A DNA stretch of 18,048 nucleotides from Paramacrobiotus metropolitanus (Eukaryota; Tardigrada; Eutardigrada; Parachela; Macrobiotidae): contig NW_026570642.1 in assembly GCF_019649055.1 (NCBI RefSeq), positions 1-18,048 of the forward strand, written 5' to 3'. The notes under the pieces are model-generated. The model saw nothing but the letters and a program-made list of their open reading frames with translations. It had not been told where the DNA came from and ran no database searches. The stretch's first letter is position 1. Every line of letters starts with the position of its first letter. Below are positions 9,226 to 17,004 of the stretch, one piece after another. A program made the position numbers and the translations under genes.

Positions 9226-9540
9226 TAGACCACGCCGCCCCGCGGCGGAAATCCGCCCGGGGGCGGACTATTTTTTAAAAATAATTATAATAAAAAAATT
9301 TCAAAAAATTAGAAAAAAGCTTTAAAAAAGTGTACAAAAGACGAAAAAAATGATAATAAGTTTAAAAGAAACCTAAAACCTTGAAAAAAACGCAATCATT
9401 ATTTTTAAAAAATTCGAAAAAATCAAAAATTATTAAAAATTTAAAGCGCCCCCTGGCGGCTCGGCTGCGCCAAGTTTAAAAGTCCGCCCCCCCCCCGGCG
9501 GCGCCAAACCGAGACTGGTGGGGGCGGCCGCCCCCACGGC
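9226..9540. repeat. GC-rich ends around an A-rich core (possible non-autonomous element)
   Basis: About 45 bp of GC-rich sequence (9226-9268, with CCGCCCCGCGGCGG and CCGCCCGGGGGCGG) is followed by some 175 bp that is almost entirely A/T and strongly A-rich on the plus strand (9269-9445), then by about 95 bp of GC-rich sequence (9446-9540) including a run of ten C. The inner edges are inverted: GGGGGCGGACTA on the left against TAAAAGTCCGCCCCC on the right. The sharp base-composition change from both flanks suggests insertion of a compact foldback or MITE-like element. Exact ends and target duplication were not determined. Confidence 0.6.
9518..9537. repeat. Perfect 20-bp GC palindrome
   Basis: GTGGGGGCGGCCGCCCCCAC is its own reverse complement over all 20 bases. 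It lies at the right edge of the GC-rich/A-rich block and could be its terminus or a junction between two inverted copies. It would form a strong cruciform. Confidence 0.9.
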
Positions 9541-9874
9541 CCCCCTCCAACGCGGGCCTGTGCACTACTGGTCGAAGATCATATACAAAAGAAGCCAACT
9601 AGAAATTCCGAAGCCATTCGCAAAAAACGATTTTCCACTATTGTACATATTTTTTTGTATGAGCGGAGTTGTATTAGATATAAAGTGTTCTTCACAAACT
9701 GTCGTTTTAAACTCCGAAATTAAGAAGCTGAAACATAACAGCGTTTTGATGCGTACTGAAATCGCAGTTTTTTTTAAGTTGCAAGTAATCATTGGCCTTA
9801 CATGGAAATCAATGCAGGCTTGTAGCGAAGATAGAACTATGGAATTCTGTCGACAAATTGTTGTTTCTCACTGA
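9541..9874 (+). CDS. Unassigned frame after the GC-rich block
   Basis: A frame with an ATG at 9518 runs to TGA at 9872-9874 (118 codons), but its first 15 or so codons come from the GC-rich palindrome and are not protein-like. From about 9560 the product is mixed hydrophobic and basic, with several Cys and a helical C-terminal half. The overlapping minus-strand frame at 9565-9792 is of similar quality. No family is recognised and the frame may be chance. Confidence 0.15.
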
Positions 9875-10576
9875 ATCTGACTAAAAGATAATTTACATCT
9901 ATCCGATGAACAAGGTCACTTTTGGTTTCATACGTAATACTAAAGACACAAATGAATGGCATATCAATATTATACAAAAATTATATATTAGTCACATTAG
10001 GAGCATTACTAAAATTGACGATCCGTGTAAATTATTAAATTAACCTTACGTTTTCATCAAAATGAAAATCCATGATGCAGCGGCATGGAATTAGCGATTG
10101 CACTTAGAATTAGTGGGCTTGGTTGTTAAATCTAGTTTTTCTCATAGAAAAAGAACCACAGAATAACTACAACGTGTCTTTATTCTCACATGTCACAGAA
10201 TCAACAAAAGGACCACTTGCAGCTCTTAATAGACTCTAGTTATGATCTAACCAAGCATGAAGGAAAGTTCGCGACATGGCCAATCTAACACCATCAGCTA
10301 CTTCTATACAAAATAAAATTTGTAATGCTTATAATAAAGCAATATAATAATTTTTTCATTGGACAATACATAATTCACTAAAACCAAAATCAACAGAAAG
10401 CTACGCCATCACAAAATCACTTATTTCGTTGACCGTCAGCATATGTGTGCATATGGATAAATTTGGTCTCCATTAAAAAAACGAAGATGCAAAGGGAATG
10501 AGCGCACACACTCGATTCCAAGGAATTAAAGAAGGATATCGATGTCATTCATCCTGCGAAAAGGGAAACGATTAGT
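9875..10576. other. Gene-poor stretch
   Basis: No gene is recognised. A plus-strand frame without ATG is open for 46 codons at 10148-10288 and includes LQLLIDSSYDLTKHEGKFAT, which reads like protein but matches nothing I know. A small inverted repeat, CATATGTGTGCATATG, lies near 10439-10454. Confidence 0.35.
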
Positions 10577-11509
10577 TTAGATAAGATGTACAGTGTCAAA
10601 TGCGAGAAAGATTAATAGCACAATATTATGATGTGTAGGTATAACATATGCCACAAACTTCGTTAACGTACCAACTGTTTGGCAGTTCTTCAACCAACAA
10701 CTTCTCCATTCAATCAATATCGGTCTGTGCCAGACCAATACAGTAGACAAACGCTGGCTAATCTTTTTAACAAACATGGGCTGTTCGGGTCCCGCACACA
10801 GGTAAGCTCGCATACACTCGGCAACGAGCATATGTTCCGAGTGTTTCGGAACCAGCTCATGTCCAACGAGGGTTCTTCGAACATGCCAGGAGCAGTGTGG
10901 TGTGTCCGAGTGCGCCACATCGGGCACTCGCAGGCGTGCAGCACGTAATTCTTATCGATATCGTTATAGACACGAAGAGAAACCGGGAACAGGCACCGAT
11001 AACACATGTGCCATCCTTCAGTCGGTTAAAATTGGTATCGTTTAATAACAATAACGACAGGAACATTACAATATGAAAATGCAAACCACTACTAATGCAT
11101 GCCAGATGGAACTTGTGGACGGTTTGCATGTGTGTCCAAACCTGTTCGCATTGGTTTTTCTTCGGACACAGCGGACAAACGAACAGATGGTGATGCTTTT
11201 TGAACTGGTCGAATTCAGATGGGGGTAACTGTTCCCAATTCAGCGGTAGAGGATAGTAACGGCGGTCGTATACGATCTGTCTGTACATATAAATATCAGG
11301 TATGAAAAACGATACCGTTTTTAAAAAATAAAAGAAGAATGTTGACACATGAAAATACTTAAAGCAAGCAGTGCTTGTGTTTTTGCTGTCGTATAGCGTC
11401 GGCGATGATCTCCCAGTTTAAAGTTCATGTACTCCATTCTTCCAAAATCATACAACAGGACGAAATCTTGGACACCAACACCGGCAATTCGAATGCGTTC
11501 ATCGCGACA
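10577..11509 (-). pseudogene. Broken gene with Cys/His zinc-binding-like motifs
   Basis: Three or four minus-strand frames follow each other. Segment 1 (11509-11321, no ATG, 62 codons) reads IRIAGVGVQDFVLLYDFGRM, then a basic stretch DHRRRYTTAK. Segment 2 (from 11348) has PLPLNWEQLPPSEFDQF then a C2H2-like finger: in the 163-residue frame Cys58-Pro-Leu-Cys61, eleven residues, His73, four residues, His78. Segment 3 (11007-10714) carries Cys-Tyr-Arg-Cys, eighteen residues, His-Ala-Cys-Glu-Cys-Pro, another possible zinc site. Segment 4 (10927-10577) continues with basic, Trp-containing sequence. The ancestor probably encoded 250-300 residues. I do not recognise the family; a transposon- or virus-derived zinc-binding protein is one option, a host zinc-finger gene another. 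Confidence 0.45.
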
Positions 11510-11547
11510 TCAATAAAACGCTGTATAAAATAAAAGAGAAAGGGGGA

Positions 11548-11588
11548 CGGCACAAAGGGGGAGGGGTGTCTCCCCCACATTTGTGCCG
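11548..11588. repeat. Strong GC-rich hairpin
   Basis: CGGCACAAA at 11548-11556 pairs with TTTGTGCCG at 11580-11588, and inside it GGGGGAG at 11557-11563 pairs with CTCCCCC at 11570-11576, leaving a 6-nt loop (GGGTGT) and a 3-nt bulge (ACA). Total 16 paired bases. It has no following T-run, so it is not a bacterial-type terminator; it may be a foldback terminus or an RNA structure. Confidence 0.8.
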
Positions 11589-11804
11589 ACCCTGGAGACA
11601 GATGAAATGTGCACTGTGTTGGCGTTCAGTTTCCGCTTCTGTTCGCGCACAGGACAGAGCTAAGCGCTCATCCCTTGTTAGACTGTATTGTGTATGCAAA
11701 TTACGCTTTATCTACTGGTGTTTTATGAATCTGTTCCGGCTGTATTAGGAATCGTTATGGATTAAATTCGGGTTGCATACGTGCATATTATGGCTTCTAC
11801 GTAA
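11589..11804. other. Short unassigned stretch
   Basis: Two opposing frames of 60-66 codons cover 11499-11748 and include the hairpin arms. Neither has a recognisable domain. I see nothing else in it. Confidence 0.35.
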
Positions 11805-12269
11805 TCCAAAGTGACCGAACTATACGAATTCTTCCAACAAAAAAACTGGTTTGGACGACATCGAGAAATACGGGCTGTCAGTCAATTAATAATACACAGT
11901 CAGAAGCTGCGGCCGATTAAGCACCTTAGACGGCCGACCTTAGACGTCAAAAAGTGCACAACGGAAAATCTCAAGTAGATATTAAGTAGCTTTACACATA
12001 AGACCAATGCGCGTCTTGTCCTTACAGTGAGCGAGCAGCAGACGAAGCAGAAAAGCTCAGCCGGTCGATACCGCGTCGCCCCGGAGCGAGTACCTGGTGA
12101 GGCATTTGGATTGGAGTCCTCGCTGTCCGGGTTTGTCCTCACTATCCGGGTGTGTTCCACAGTTGTCCACCGTGTCCGCGGCCGGGCGTCGCGTGGCACT
12201 GACTGTCTGCGTGTTGTTGATGTCGAAGGCCGCGATTGCGTTGCATTGATCTGTACTTACTGCTCATAA
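11805..12269 (+). CDS. Possible exon pair, or chance frames in GC-rich DNA
   Basis: A plus-strand frame without ATG is open for 57 codons at 11805-11978 (ELYEFFQQKNWFGRHREIRA, then a basic KLRPIKHLRRP). A second, at 12027-12269 (80 codons, ATG at 12027), is Arg/Ser-rich and markedly more GC-rich than the surroundings. Between them, GTCCTTACAG ends at 12026 and resembles a 3' splice site (pyrimidine tract plus CAG), but the donor near 11974 is weak. This would make a very short intron of about 50 bp. The opposite strand is also open at 11900-12199, so the GC-rich part could simply be stop-poor. Confidence 0.2.
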
Positions 12270-12308
12270 TTAGGATGCATTTTGCGATGATCTGAACTTA
12301 CTGCTCAT
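12241..12308. repeat. 41-bp-period tandem duplication
   Basis: The 27-bp segment at 12241-12267 recurs at 12282-12308 with 24 of 27 identical; the shared core is ACTTACTGCTCAT. It overlaps the end of the GC-rich frame. Confidence 0.8.
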
Positions 12309-12647
12309 TACTTACTTTAATCTAGACGATGCAGTTGGCAAAGTCATTCTTTGAATTTGCCGGTCAAAATACGCTGAAATCCATTAAAATATGATTTAAT
12401 TTCTTTCAGAAAAATGTTTTAAGCCGATTAAGCAAAACATTTATTTTTAATGTATAGTGATTGACGGGACTGCTTGGATGTATGGACGTATGCATCACGC
12501 CATCACGTATATGGTTTAAACTAATATTCAGTAGGTGTCAGTGCTTGTTAAATGTTGCTATGGGCATACTTTCAGATGTTCCAATTTTGAAAGTAAAATG
12601 CAAAATAAGTCAGCACGACCTTTTTTGTACGCAACATTTCGAACAGT
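12309..12647. other. Downstream flank of the helicase remnant
   Basis: Two overlapping plus-strand frames (12461-12721 and 12535-12732) run antisense to the helicase end and are shadows. If the helicase comes from a Helitron, its 3' end (hairpin followed by CTRR on the minus strand) should lie at or left of this stretch. I did not find a convincing one by eye. Confidence 0.35.
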
Positions 12648-14115
12648 TTACTCATTTAAGGATGACACCACTTCCGGGGACACCAATATTAAAAGGTCAC
12701 ATGCTTTACGGACTCTACTGAGGCCTACGTAAAGTTGTCCATGGGCTCAGTTCGAAGATCTAGAGCACAGGTCATCATCGTAGAACCTTGAGCACGGTTG
12801 ATCGTTTTGCATATGATGGCCGCAATGGGAACTGCTTGCGAATGAAGGTTAGCTTCTTCTTTTTATTATTCATTGTAAAAGATATCCGGGGTATAAGGTG
12901 AATTGTGCTGGTAGAAATTAGTTGTAAAGCAATTCTGTACTTGGCGATCTGAACTATTGTTACGGCCGTATTATTCAATAAACCGTCCTCTGGTGATAAG
13001 TTTTTGGTGACATAACACTCCCTCTAATTTTAAATTTCGAAACATGAGGCGGGAAATTCATTAAATTAAATATGTGGCAGAACGACTCTTCCAGATCTGG
13101 AAGAGTAGTACATAATGTGAATAGTATCACCAGAAACAACAATTGCTGACAGAATGAGTATTTCCAGAAAAACGTTACCAGTTTCTTTTTCGATTTGTGG
13201 AATATCGGTACTGTATAGTTCATAGTATTCTCCACTGAGTGTGTCCATAATCTGCTTGTTGAATTGATCAACAATATCATTCGTATTTGACAGAATTGCT
13301 GTGCTTGCGGGGAGGTTACTGTCGGTGTTTCGGGCCTGGTCTGCATATTTTGAAAATCGCTTTGGTCAGTAGTGAATTTGAAATTTTTTAACACAATTCG
13401 TCCATTAAGAGAACAGGGATGGTTTCCATTCCCGATCTGCTCCAGTATATTTGAAAACTCAAAGGATCTTCGGCTTGCCGAAGATGTGCAGTGCAAAAAC
13501 TTCCCACTGTTCCCATGGGAATGTGCAGTGCCAAAACTTCCCACTGTTCCCATAAGTCATGGAAAATCATTGATGCACGTATAGTGTCATCTTTAGATCC
13601 GTACTCTATGCCTGGTGGGATTTGCATGCTTAGCGTCACCTGGACCAATTATTATAGTTTCTTCAAACGGAATATTTGGCATCGACTTAAGTTTAAGGAG
13701 AATTCGTCCGCCACTTTCAGATTTTCATTGTGCGACACTGCGAATATAAAATTTCATCCCAGATAATGACGCGCGTACGAGCGAGCAGCCGACCTTTAGC
13801 TGATCGTAAGGTTACAGATGATTCCAACAGTGTGTGTTGAAGTGGATTTTCGCGCACCGGCTTACCGAATAAATTGTGTGCAATGTTGCCGTCTTCGTAC
13901 GTGCGAGCAATAAAGCCGGTTGAGGCACAGCTCTCAGTTGGGACTGTTATAGAGCGGAGCTGGGATAAGATCGTTGTGAGGGGATACGATTTGCCAGTTC
14001 CTGTGCTTCCGTCGATGTAGAAACATCCGGGTTTCTCATGCTTTGCGTAATCGATGATAGTGTCAAAGATGATTCGTTGTTGTATGTTCTGGCCTTGTTG
14101 CTGTTGATGTGATCG
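12648..14115 (-). pseudogene. Decayed Pif1/Helitron-type DNA helicase
   Basis: Superfamily 1B helicases unwind DNA; in Helitrons the domain follows the Rep nuclease and drives rolling-circle transposition. Ordered motifs: an open frame without ATG, 14115-13717, has QQRIIFDTIIDYAKHE, FYIDGSTGTGKS (Walker A at 14010-13987), CASTGFIARTY, AHNLFGKPV and VIIWDE (Walker B at 13770-13753). Then IPFEETIIIGPGD and GIEYGSKDDTIRAS with LWEQWEVL; FSNILEQIGNGNHP; ILSNTNDIVDQFNKQIMDTL; NFPPHVSKFKIRGSVM; NNTAVTIVQIAKY, IHLIPRISF, FIRKQFPLRPSYAK; and motif VI HGQLYVGLSR at 12743-12714, ending at TAA 12648-12650. The frame changes at least five times, with internal stops and a 37-bp duplication, so it is dead. 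Walker A ends GKS where GKT is commoner. No Rep (HUH) domain is seen upstream. A viral or host Pif1 copy is the alternative; absence of introns and repeat context favour a Helitron. Confidence 0.88.
13484..13557 (-). repeat. 37-bp tandem duplication inside the helicase
   Basis: The segment at 13484-13520 (starting ATGTGCAGTGC) repeats at 13521-13557 with about four differences. On the minus strand it doubles the stretch coding for Leu-Trp-Glu-Gln-Trp-Glu-Val-Leu. Thirty-seven is not a multiple of three, so it shifts the frame; removing one copy in thought brings the LWEQWEVL and FSNILEQIGNGN blocks to the spacing usual for the family. Confidence 0.9.
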
Positions 14116-14256
14116 CTAATGTTGAAGGCGAACGTACACGCACTGCAAGGGCAAATACAAAAATTTCTGACCAACGCTTTTAAAACAAAATCAAAATTCA
14201 GAAGGCACACTTATAAAAAAATTAGTGATTTTTCAAAACTATGCCTGACTTAAACT
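14116..14256 (-). other. Sequence just upstream of the helicase frame
   Basis: A minus-strand frame at 14210-13947 covers this stretch and has ICPCSACTFAFNISDHIN, a Cys-rich segment that could be the end of an upstream domain (for example the region between Rep and helicase in a Helitron) joined to the helicase by a frameshift near 14110. The part of this frame below 14110 is a shadow of the helicase. Confidence 0.3.
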
Positions 14257-14392
14257 GACCACGCGTTGATTTATCGATAAAAACCCAGGAAAAATACGTT
14301 CAGAACGGTAAGATTGTATGAATACAAGGTAAGCCTTGCGCATTCGCGCTCGGCACGTGTGTATTGGAAAGGCCAGGTTTGAATTTGTGGAC
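14257..14392. repeat. Direct repeat A, copy 1
   Basis: Begins GACCACGCGTTGA and ends CCAGGTTTGAATTTGTGGAC. It matches 14535-14661 in order, with several blocks conserved: GACCAMGCGTTGA, TTGTATGAAT, GCGCTSGG, GTGTGYAYTGGAAAGG and CTTGAATTTATGG-type end. The copies differ by many substitutions and small indels, so the duplication is old. Confidence 0.75.
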
Positions 14393-14534
14393 TGTTCCGG
14401 CAGTTTAAAAACTCAATTACTTTAAATTTACCCTTTACTAATTACTGTATTGACCAAAGTGTACTTAAGATCCAAATCCATGGTTGCAGTACCGTATGTA
14501 CTTTTTACATATTCTGCTTTACAATATGTAAATT

Positions 14535-14661
14535 GACCAAGCGTTGACGAATCCATAAATACAAAATTAATTGCGTTTTGGACGGTACACTTGTATGAAT
14601 GAGCCTCGCGGTCCGCGCTGGGTAAGTGTGCACTGGAAAGGTTAGGCTTGAATTTATGGTC
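14535..14661. repeat. Direct repeat A, copy 2
   Basis: Second diverged copy of the element at 14257-14392, in the same orientation and offset by about 278 bp. It contains TTGTATGAATGAGCC, CGCGCTGGGTAAGTGTGCAC and GGCTTGAATTTATGGTC. No coding content is recognised in either copy, although minus-strand frames cross copy 2. Confidence 0.75.
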
Positions 14662-14678
14662 ATCGTTATGCTAGGTCC

Positions 14679-14942
14679 TTGCCGCTCTCCAAAAGTACAA
14701 TCTACTGCACTATTGTTGGCACGCATATGAAACAGCAACAAATTACGAGTATTACGAATTATGGGTGGTGCCATCACACACAACACATCAAAGGCCACCG
14801 CAGCACCTTGGTGCGGGGCAAAATGGAAAAAGCATCCAGCTCAGACGAGGAAATCAAGCAACTCAAGAATCTACCAGATTTAGAATCTGGCAGATGGAGA
14901 AATCACGACAAAACAACCTATCAGTCGCCGGTGGGCGGGTGA
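14679..14942 (+). CDS. Unassigned 87-codon frame
   Basis: ATG at 14679 opens 87 codons to TGA at 14940-14942. The N-terminal third has Cys/His (a CHHTQHIKGH segment); the rest is hydrophilic and helix-prone (GKMEKASSSDEEIKQLKNLP, then ESGRWRN). A second frame (14765-15127) overlaps it and is less protein-like, ending in AT-derived sequence. The acidic SSSDEE could be a casein-kinase-type site if the protein is real. No family is recognised. It starts just after direct repeat A copy 2. Confidence 0.25.
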   Translation: MPLSKSTIYCTIVGTHMKQQQITSITNYGWCHHTQHIKGHRSTLVRGKMEKASSSDEEIKQLKNLPDLESGRWRNHDKTTYQSPVGG

Positions 14943-15176
14943 ACGGGGAGGCCACTACTCTTCACAACAGCGTAACTGTCGTAACATGGTACATTTTATT
15001 GCAATTACGTTTAATGGTTTCGTTGTTTTCTGTCCGTTACGAAAGGTCGTCACGAAAGGTTGTTACGAAAGTCATTTCCAACGAGTACTGTAATTGCCTA
15101 ATTGGTATTGCATGCTTATGTTGCTAAGTCTTTTTGCAAAGTAATATAAAATTTTATTATTCTACATTACTACCTA
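14943..15176. other. Gene-poor stretch with a small tandem motif
   Basis: Three spaced copies of a GTYACGAAAG-type unit lie at 15033-15070 (GTTACGAAAGGTCGTCACGA and onward). No gene is recognised. Confidence 0.4.
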
Positions 15177-15488
15177 ACATTATTATATATACAAAGCTAA
15201 CTGAGCCGTTTTTTTGTCCAACATCTCCTCCTACACCGTTCGCCACCAATTTTCACACGATAGCTCAAAAAATCCCTAAAATCATGTAGTTTGCGGCAAC
15301 GACTTTCGTTTTTCGATCTTTTCGTCCTCCGATTTACGAAACGCGTTCGAAACGAATTTCGCTGATTGGTTTACCTTTAGAAATTGAAATTGGATTGGCG
15401 GAAATGCGAATCGTTTCGAACGAAAACCGCTGACTAACAGCATGCAGTACAACGACACTTATGAGCCAAAGAGCACTGTACCGTTAGT
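15177..15488. repeat. Direct repeat B, copy 1, with CCAAT-type boxes
   Basis: Begins TATATACAAAGCTAACTGAG and ends near CACTGTACCGTTA. It matches 15621-15979 in order. A 20-bp stretch, AAACGAATTTCGCTGATTGG, is identical in both copies. Two inverted CCAAT boxes are present: CTGATTGGTT at 15362-15371 (matching the NF-Y/Y-box consensus on the reverse strand) and GGATTGGCGG at 15392-15401. The copy also carries 12-bp inverted arms CGTTCGAAACGA (15344-15355) and TCGTTTCGAACG (15411-15422) flanking the boxes. Confidence 0.8.
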
Positions 15489-15620
15489 TAATACTGTTAA
15501 TATTGTAGATAAAGTGGAGACACAAAAATACGGAAAGGCATAACGTAAAACGGACTGATTAATGTAACAGTAATTAACGTGGTTGGTAGCCTGGTTCTGA
15601 ACACATATGTTTTTATAATT
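15489..15620. other. Spacer between the two repeat B copies
   Basis: About 130 bp of AT-rich sequence with no gene. It may contain the diverged 3' part of copy 1. Confidence 0.4.
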
Positions 15621-15979
15621 ACTATTATTTATATACAGAGCTAACTTAGCCGTTTTTCTTCATTTTCCTCCTATCTATTCGGCGCTGATTTTCCCACGAT
15701 AGTTTGAAATTTTCCCACGATAGTTTGAAGTTAGCTGATTTTCCCACGGTAATTCATGTTATCTGTCTTTACGATTTTGGTTTTTCGAACTTCTCGTAAT
15801 TCGAATTACAAAGCATGACCAAAACGAATTTCGCTGATTGGCTTAACAAAAGGTAACTAATCGATGATTGGCGGAAATGTATAACTTTTCGAACAAAACT
15901 GCTAACACTTAGCATAATATTATGAGAGCGGCATTTCATTTCATTGGCGAAGAGAAGAAAAGGACAACTGTACCTTAAC
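15621..15979. repeat. Direct repeat B, copy 2, with CCAAT-type boxes
   Basis: Diverged second copy of the element at 15177-15488, same orientation, offset by about 445 bp. It keeps AGCTAACTTAGCCGTTTTT near its start, CTGATTGGCT at 15834-15843, ATGATTGGCGG at 15864-15874 and AACTGTACCTTAA near its end. It has gained a perfect 21-bp tandem duplication at 15688-15729 (ATTTTCCCACGATAG...). Confidence 0.8.
15688..15729. repeat. Perfect 21-bp tandem duplication
   Basis: The unit beginning ATTTTCCCACGATAG at 15688-15708 is repeated exactly at 15709-15729, and a third partial copy (ATTTTCCCACGG) follows near 15739. Only repeat B copy 2 has it, so it arose after the two copies separated. Confidence 0.9.
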
Positions 15980-16100
15980 GGGCAAGGTATATACAAAAAC
16001 TAACATAAATACGTATTAATAAAAAAAGGGAATACGATGAGCACAATAAATGTCCTCGCGATGCGCAAATTCCCGACTGGAAAATATAATTTCCGATGGT
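15980..16100. other. Short spacer before the minisatellite
   Basis: AT-rich sequence with an A-run near 16020-16027 and no gene. Confidence 0.4.
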
Positions 16101-16851
16101 ATTTTTGCCGGTGAAACAGAGGGTAAGGATTTTTGCCGGTCAGATAGAAGTACAGGGATTTTTGCCGGTTAGATAGAAGTATAGGGATTTTCGCCGGTTA
16201 GATAAAGTACAGGGATTTTCGACAGTCAGATGGAAGTACAGGGATTTTCGCCGGTCAAATAGAAGTACAGGGATGTTCGCCAGTCAGATAGAAGTACAGG
16301 ATTTTCGCCGGTCAGACAAAAATACAGAAATTTTTGCCGGTTAGATAGAAGTACAGGGATTTTCGCGTGTTAGAACAGGAGGATAGGGATTTCCGCCGGT
16401 TAGATAGAAGTACAGGATTTTCGTTGGTCAAACAAAAGTACAGAAATTTTTGCCAGTCAGATAGAAGTACAGGATTTTCGCCGGTCAGACAAAAGTACAG
16501 AAATTTTTGCCGGTTAGATAGAAGTACAGGGATTTTCGCCGGTTAGATGAAAGTACAGGGATTTTCGCCGATCAGATGGAAGTACAGGGATTTTCGCCGG
16601 TCAGATAGAAGTACAGGGATTTTCGCCTGTTAGAACAGAAGGAAGGTATTTTCGCCGGTTAGATAGAAGTACAGGGATTTTCGACGGTCAGATAGAAGTA
16701 CAGGATTTTCGCCGGTTAGATAGAAGTACAGGGATTTTTGCCTGCTAGAACAGAGGGTTAGAGATTTTCGCCTGTTAGAACAGAGGGGTAGGGTTTTTTG
16801 GCGGTCAGACACAGGGTCAGGTATTTTCGGCGGTTAGACGGAGGTGGAATG
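16101..16851. repeat. Minisatellite, about 26 units of 28-30 bp
   Basis: Head-to-tail units with no spacers. The major unit reads ATTTTCGCCGGTTAGATAGA followed by AGTACAGGG. A minor unit has GCCTGTTAGAACAGAGGGTA in place of the middle. Minor-type units lie at both ends (unit 1 and units 23-26) and singly inside (units 10 and 19). A compound block, a unit ending ACAGG, then one ending TACAGAA, then one starting ATTTTTGCC, occurs three times (units 7-9, 11-13, 13-15). Unit lengths vary by one or two bases, so frames through the array are not conserved and it is unlikely to encode protein. The array fades out at about 16851-16870. Confidence 0.95.
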
Positions 16852-17004
16852 ATTTTGGCCGATTATCCAAAAAATGGAATTTTTTTGTCAGATGGTCGAA
16901 GTGTTTGGCTGATATGTTATTAATAACATTTTTGGCTGATATGTTATTTGGCTCAACCTTCTTTGTTGACGACGATTTTAGCGATGGCACCTCAATAAAT
17001 TGAA
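16852..17004. other. Spacer with a short direct repeat
   Basis: TTTGGCTGATATGTTATT at 16904-16921 recurs exactly at 16931-16948 (period 27). The first 20 bp still resemble a decayed minisatellite unit (ATTTTGGCCGATTATCC). No gene is seen. Confidence 0.6.

Noticed and set aside
11548-11588. Rho-independent terminator
   Set aside because: There is no T-run after the stem and the window is not bacterial.
13372-13766. Plus-strand frames across the helicase
   Set aside because: They are antisense shadows; the minus strand carries the ordered helicase motifs.
16630-16812. 60-codon minus-strand frame with repeated peptide
   Set aside because: It is only the minisatellite read in one frame; unit lengths of 28-30 bp do not keep frame across the array.
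16101-16851. CRISPR-like array
   Set aside because: Units are contiguous and all similar; there are no unique spacers between identical repeats, and the context is eukaryotic.
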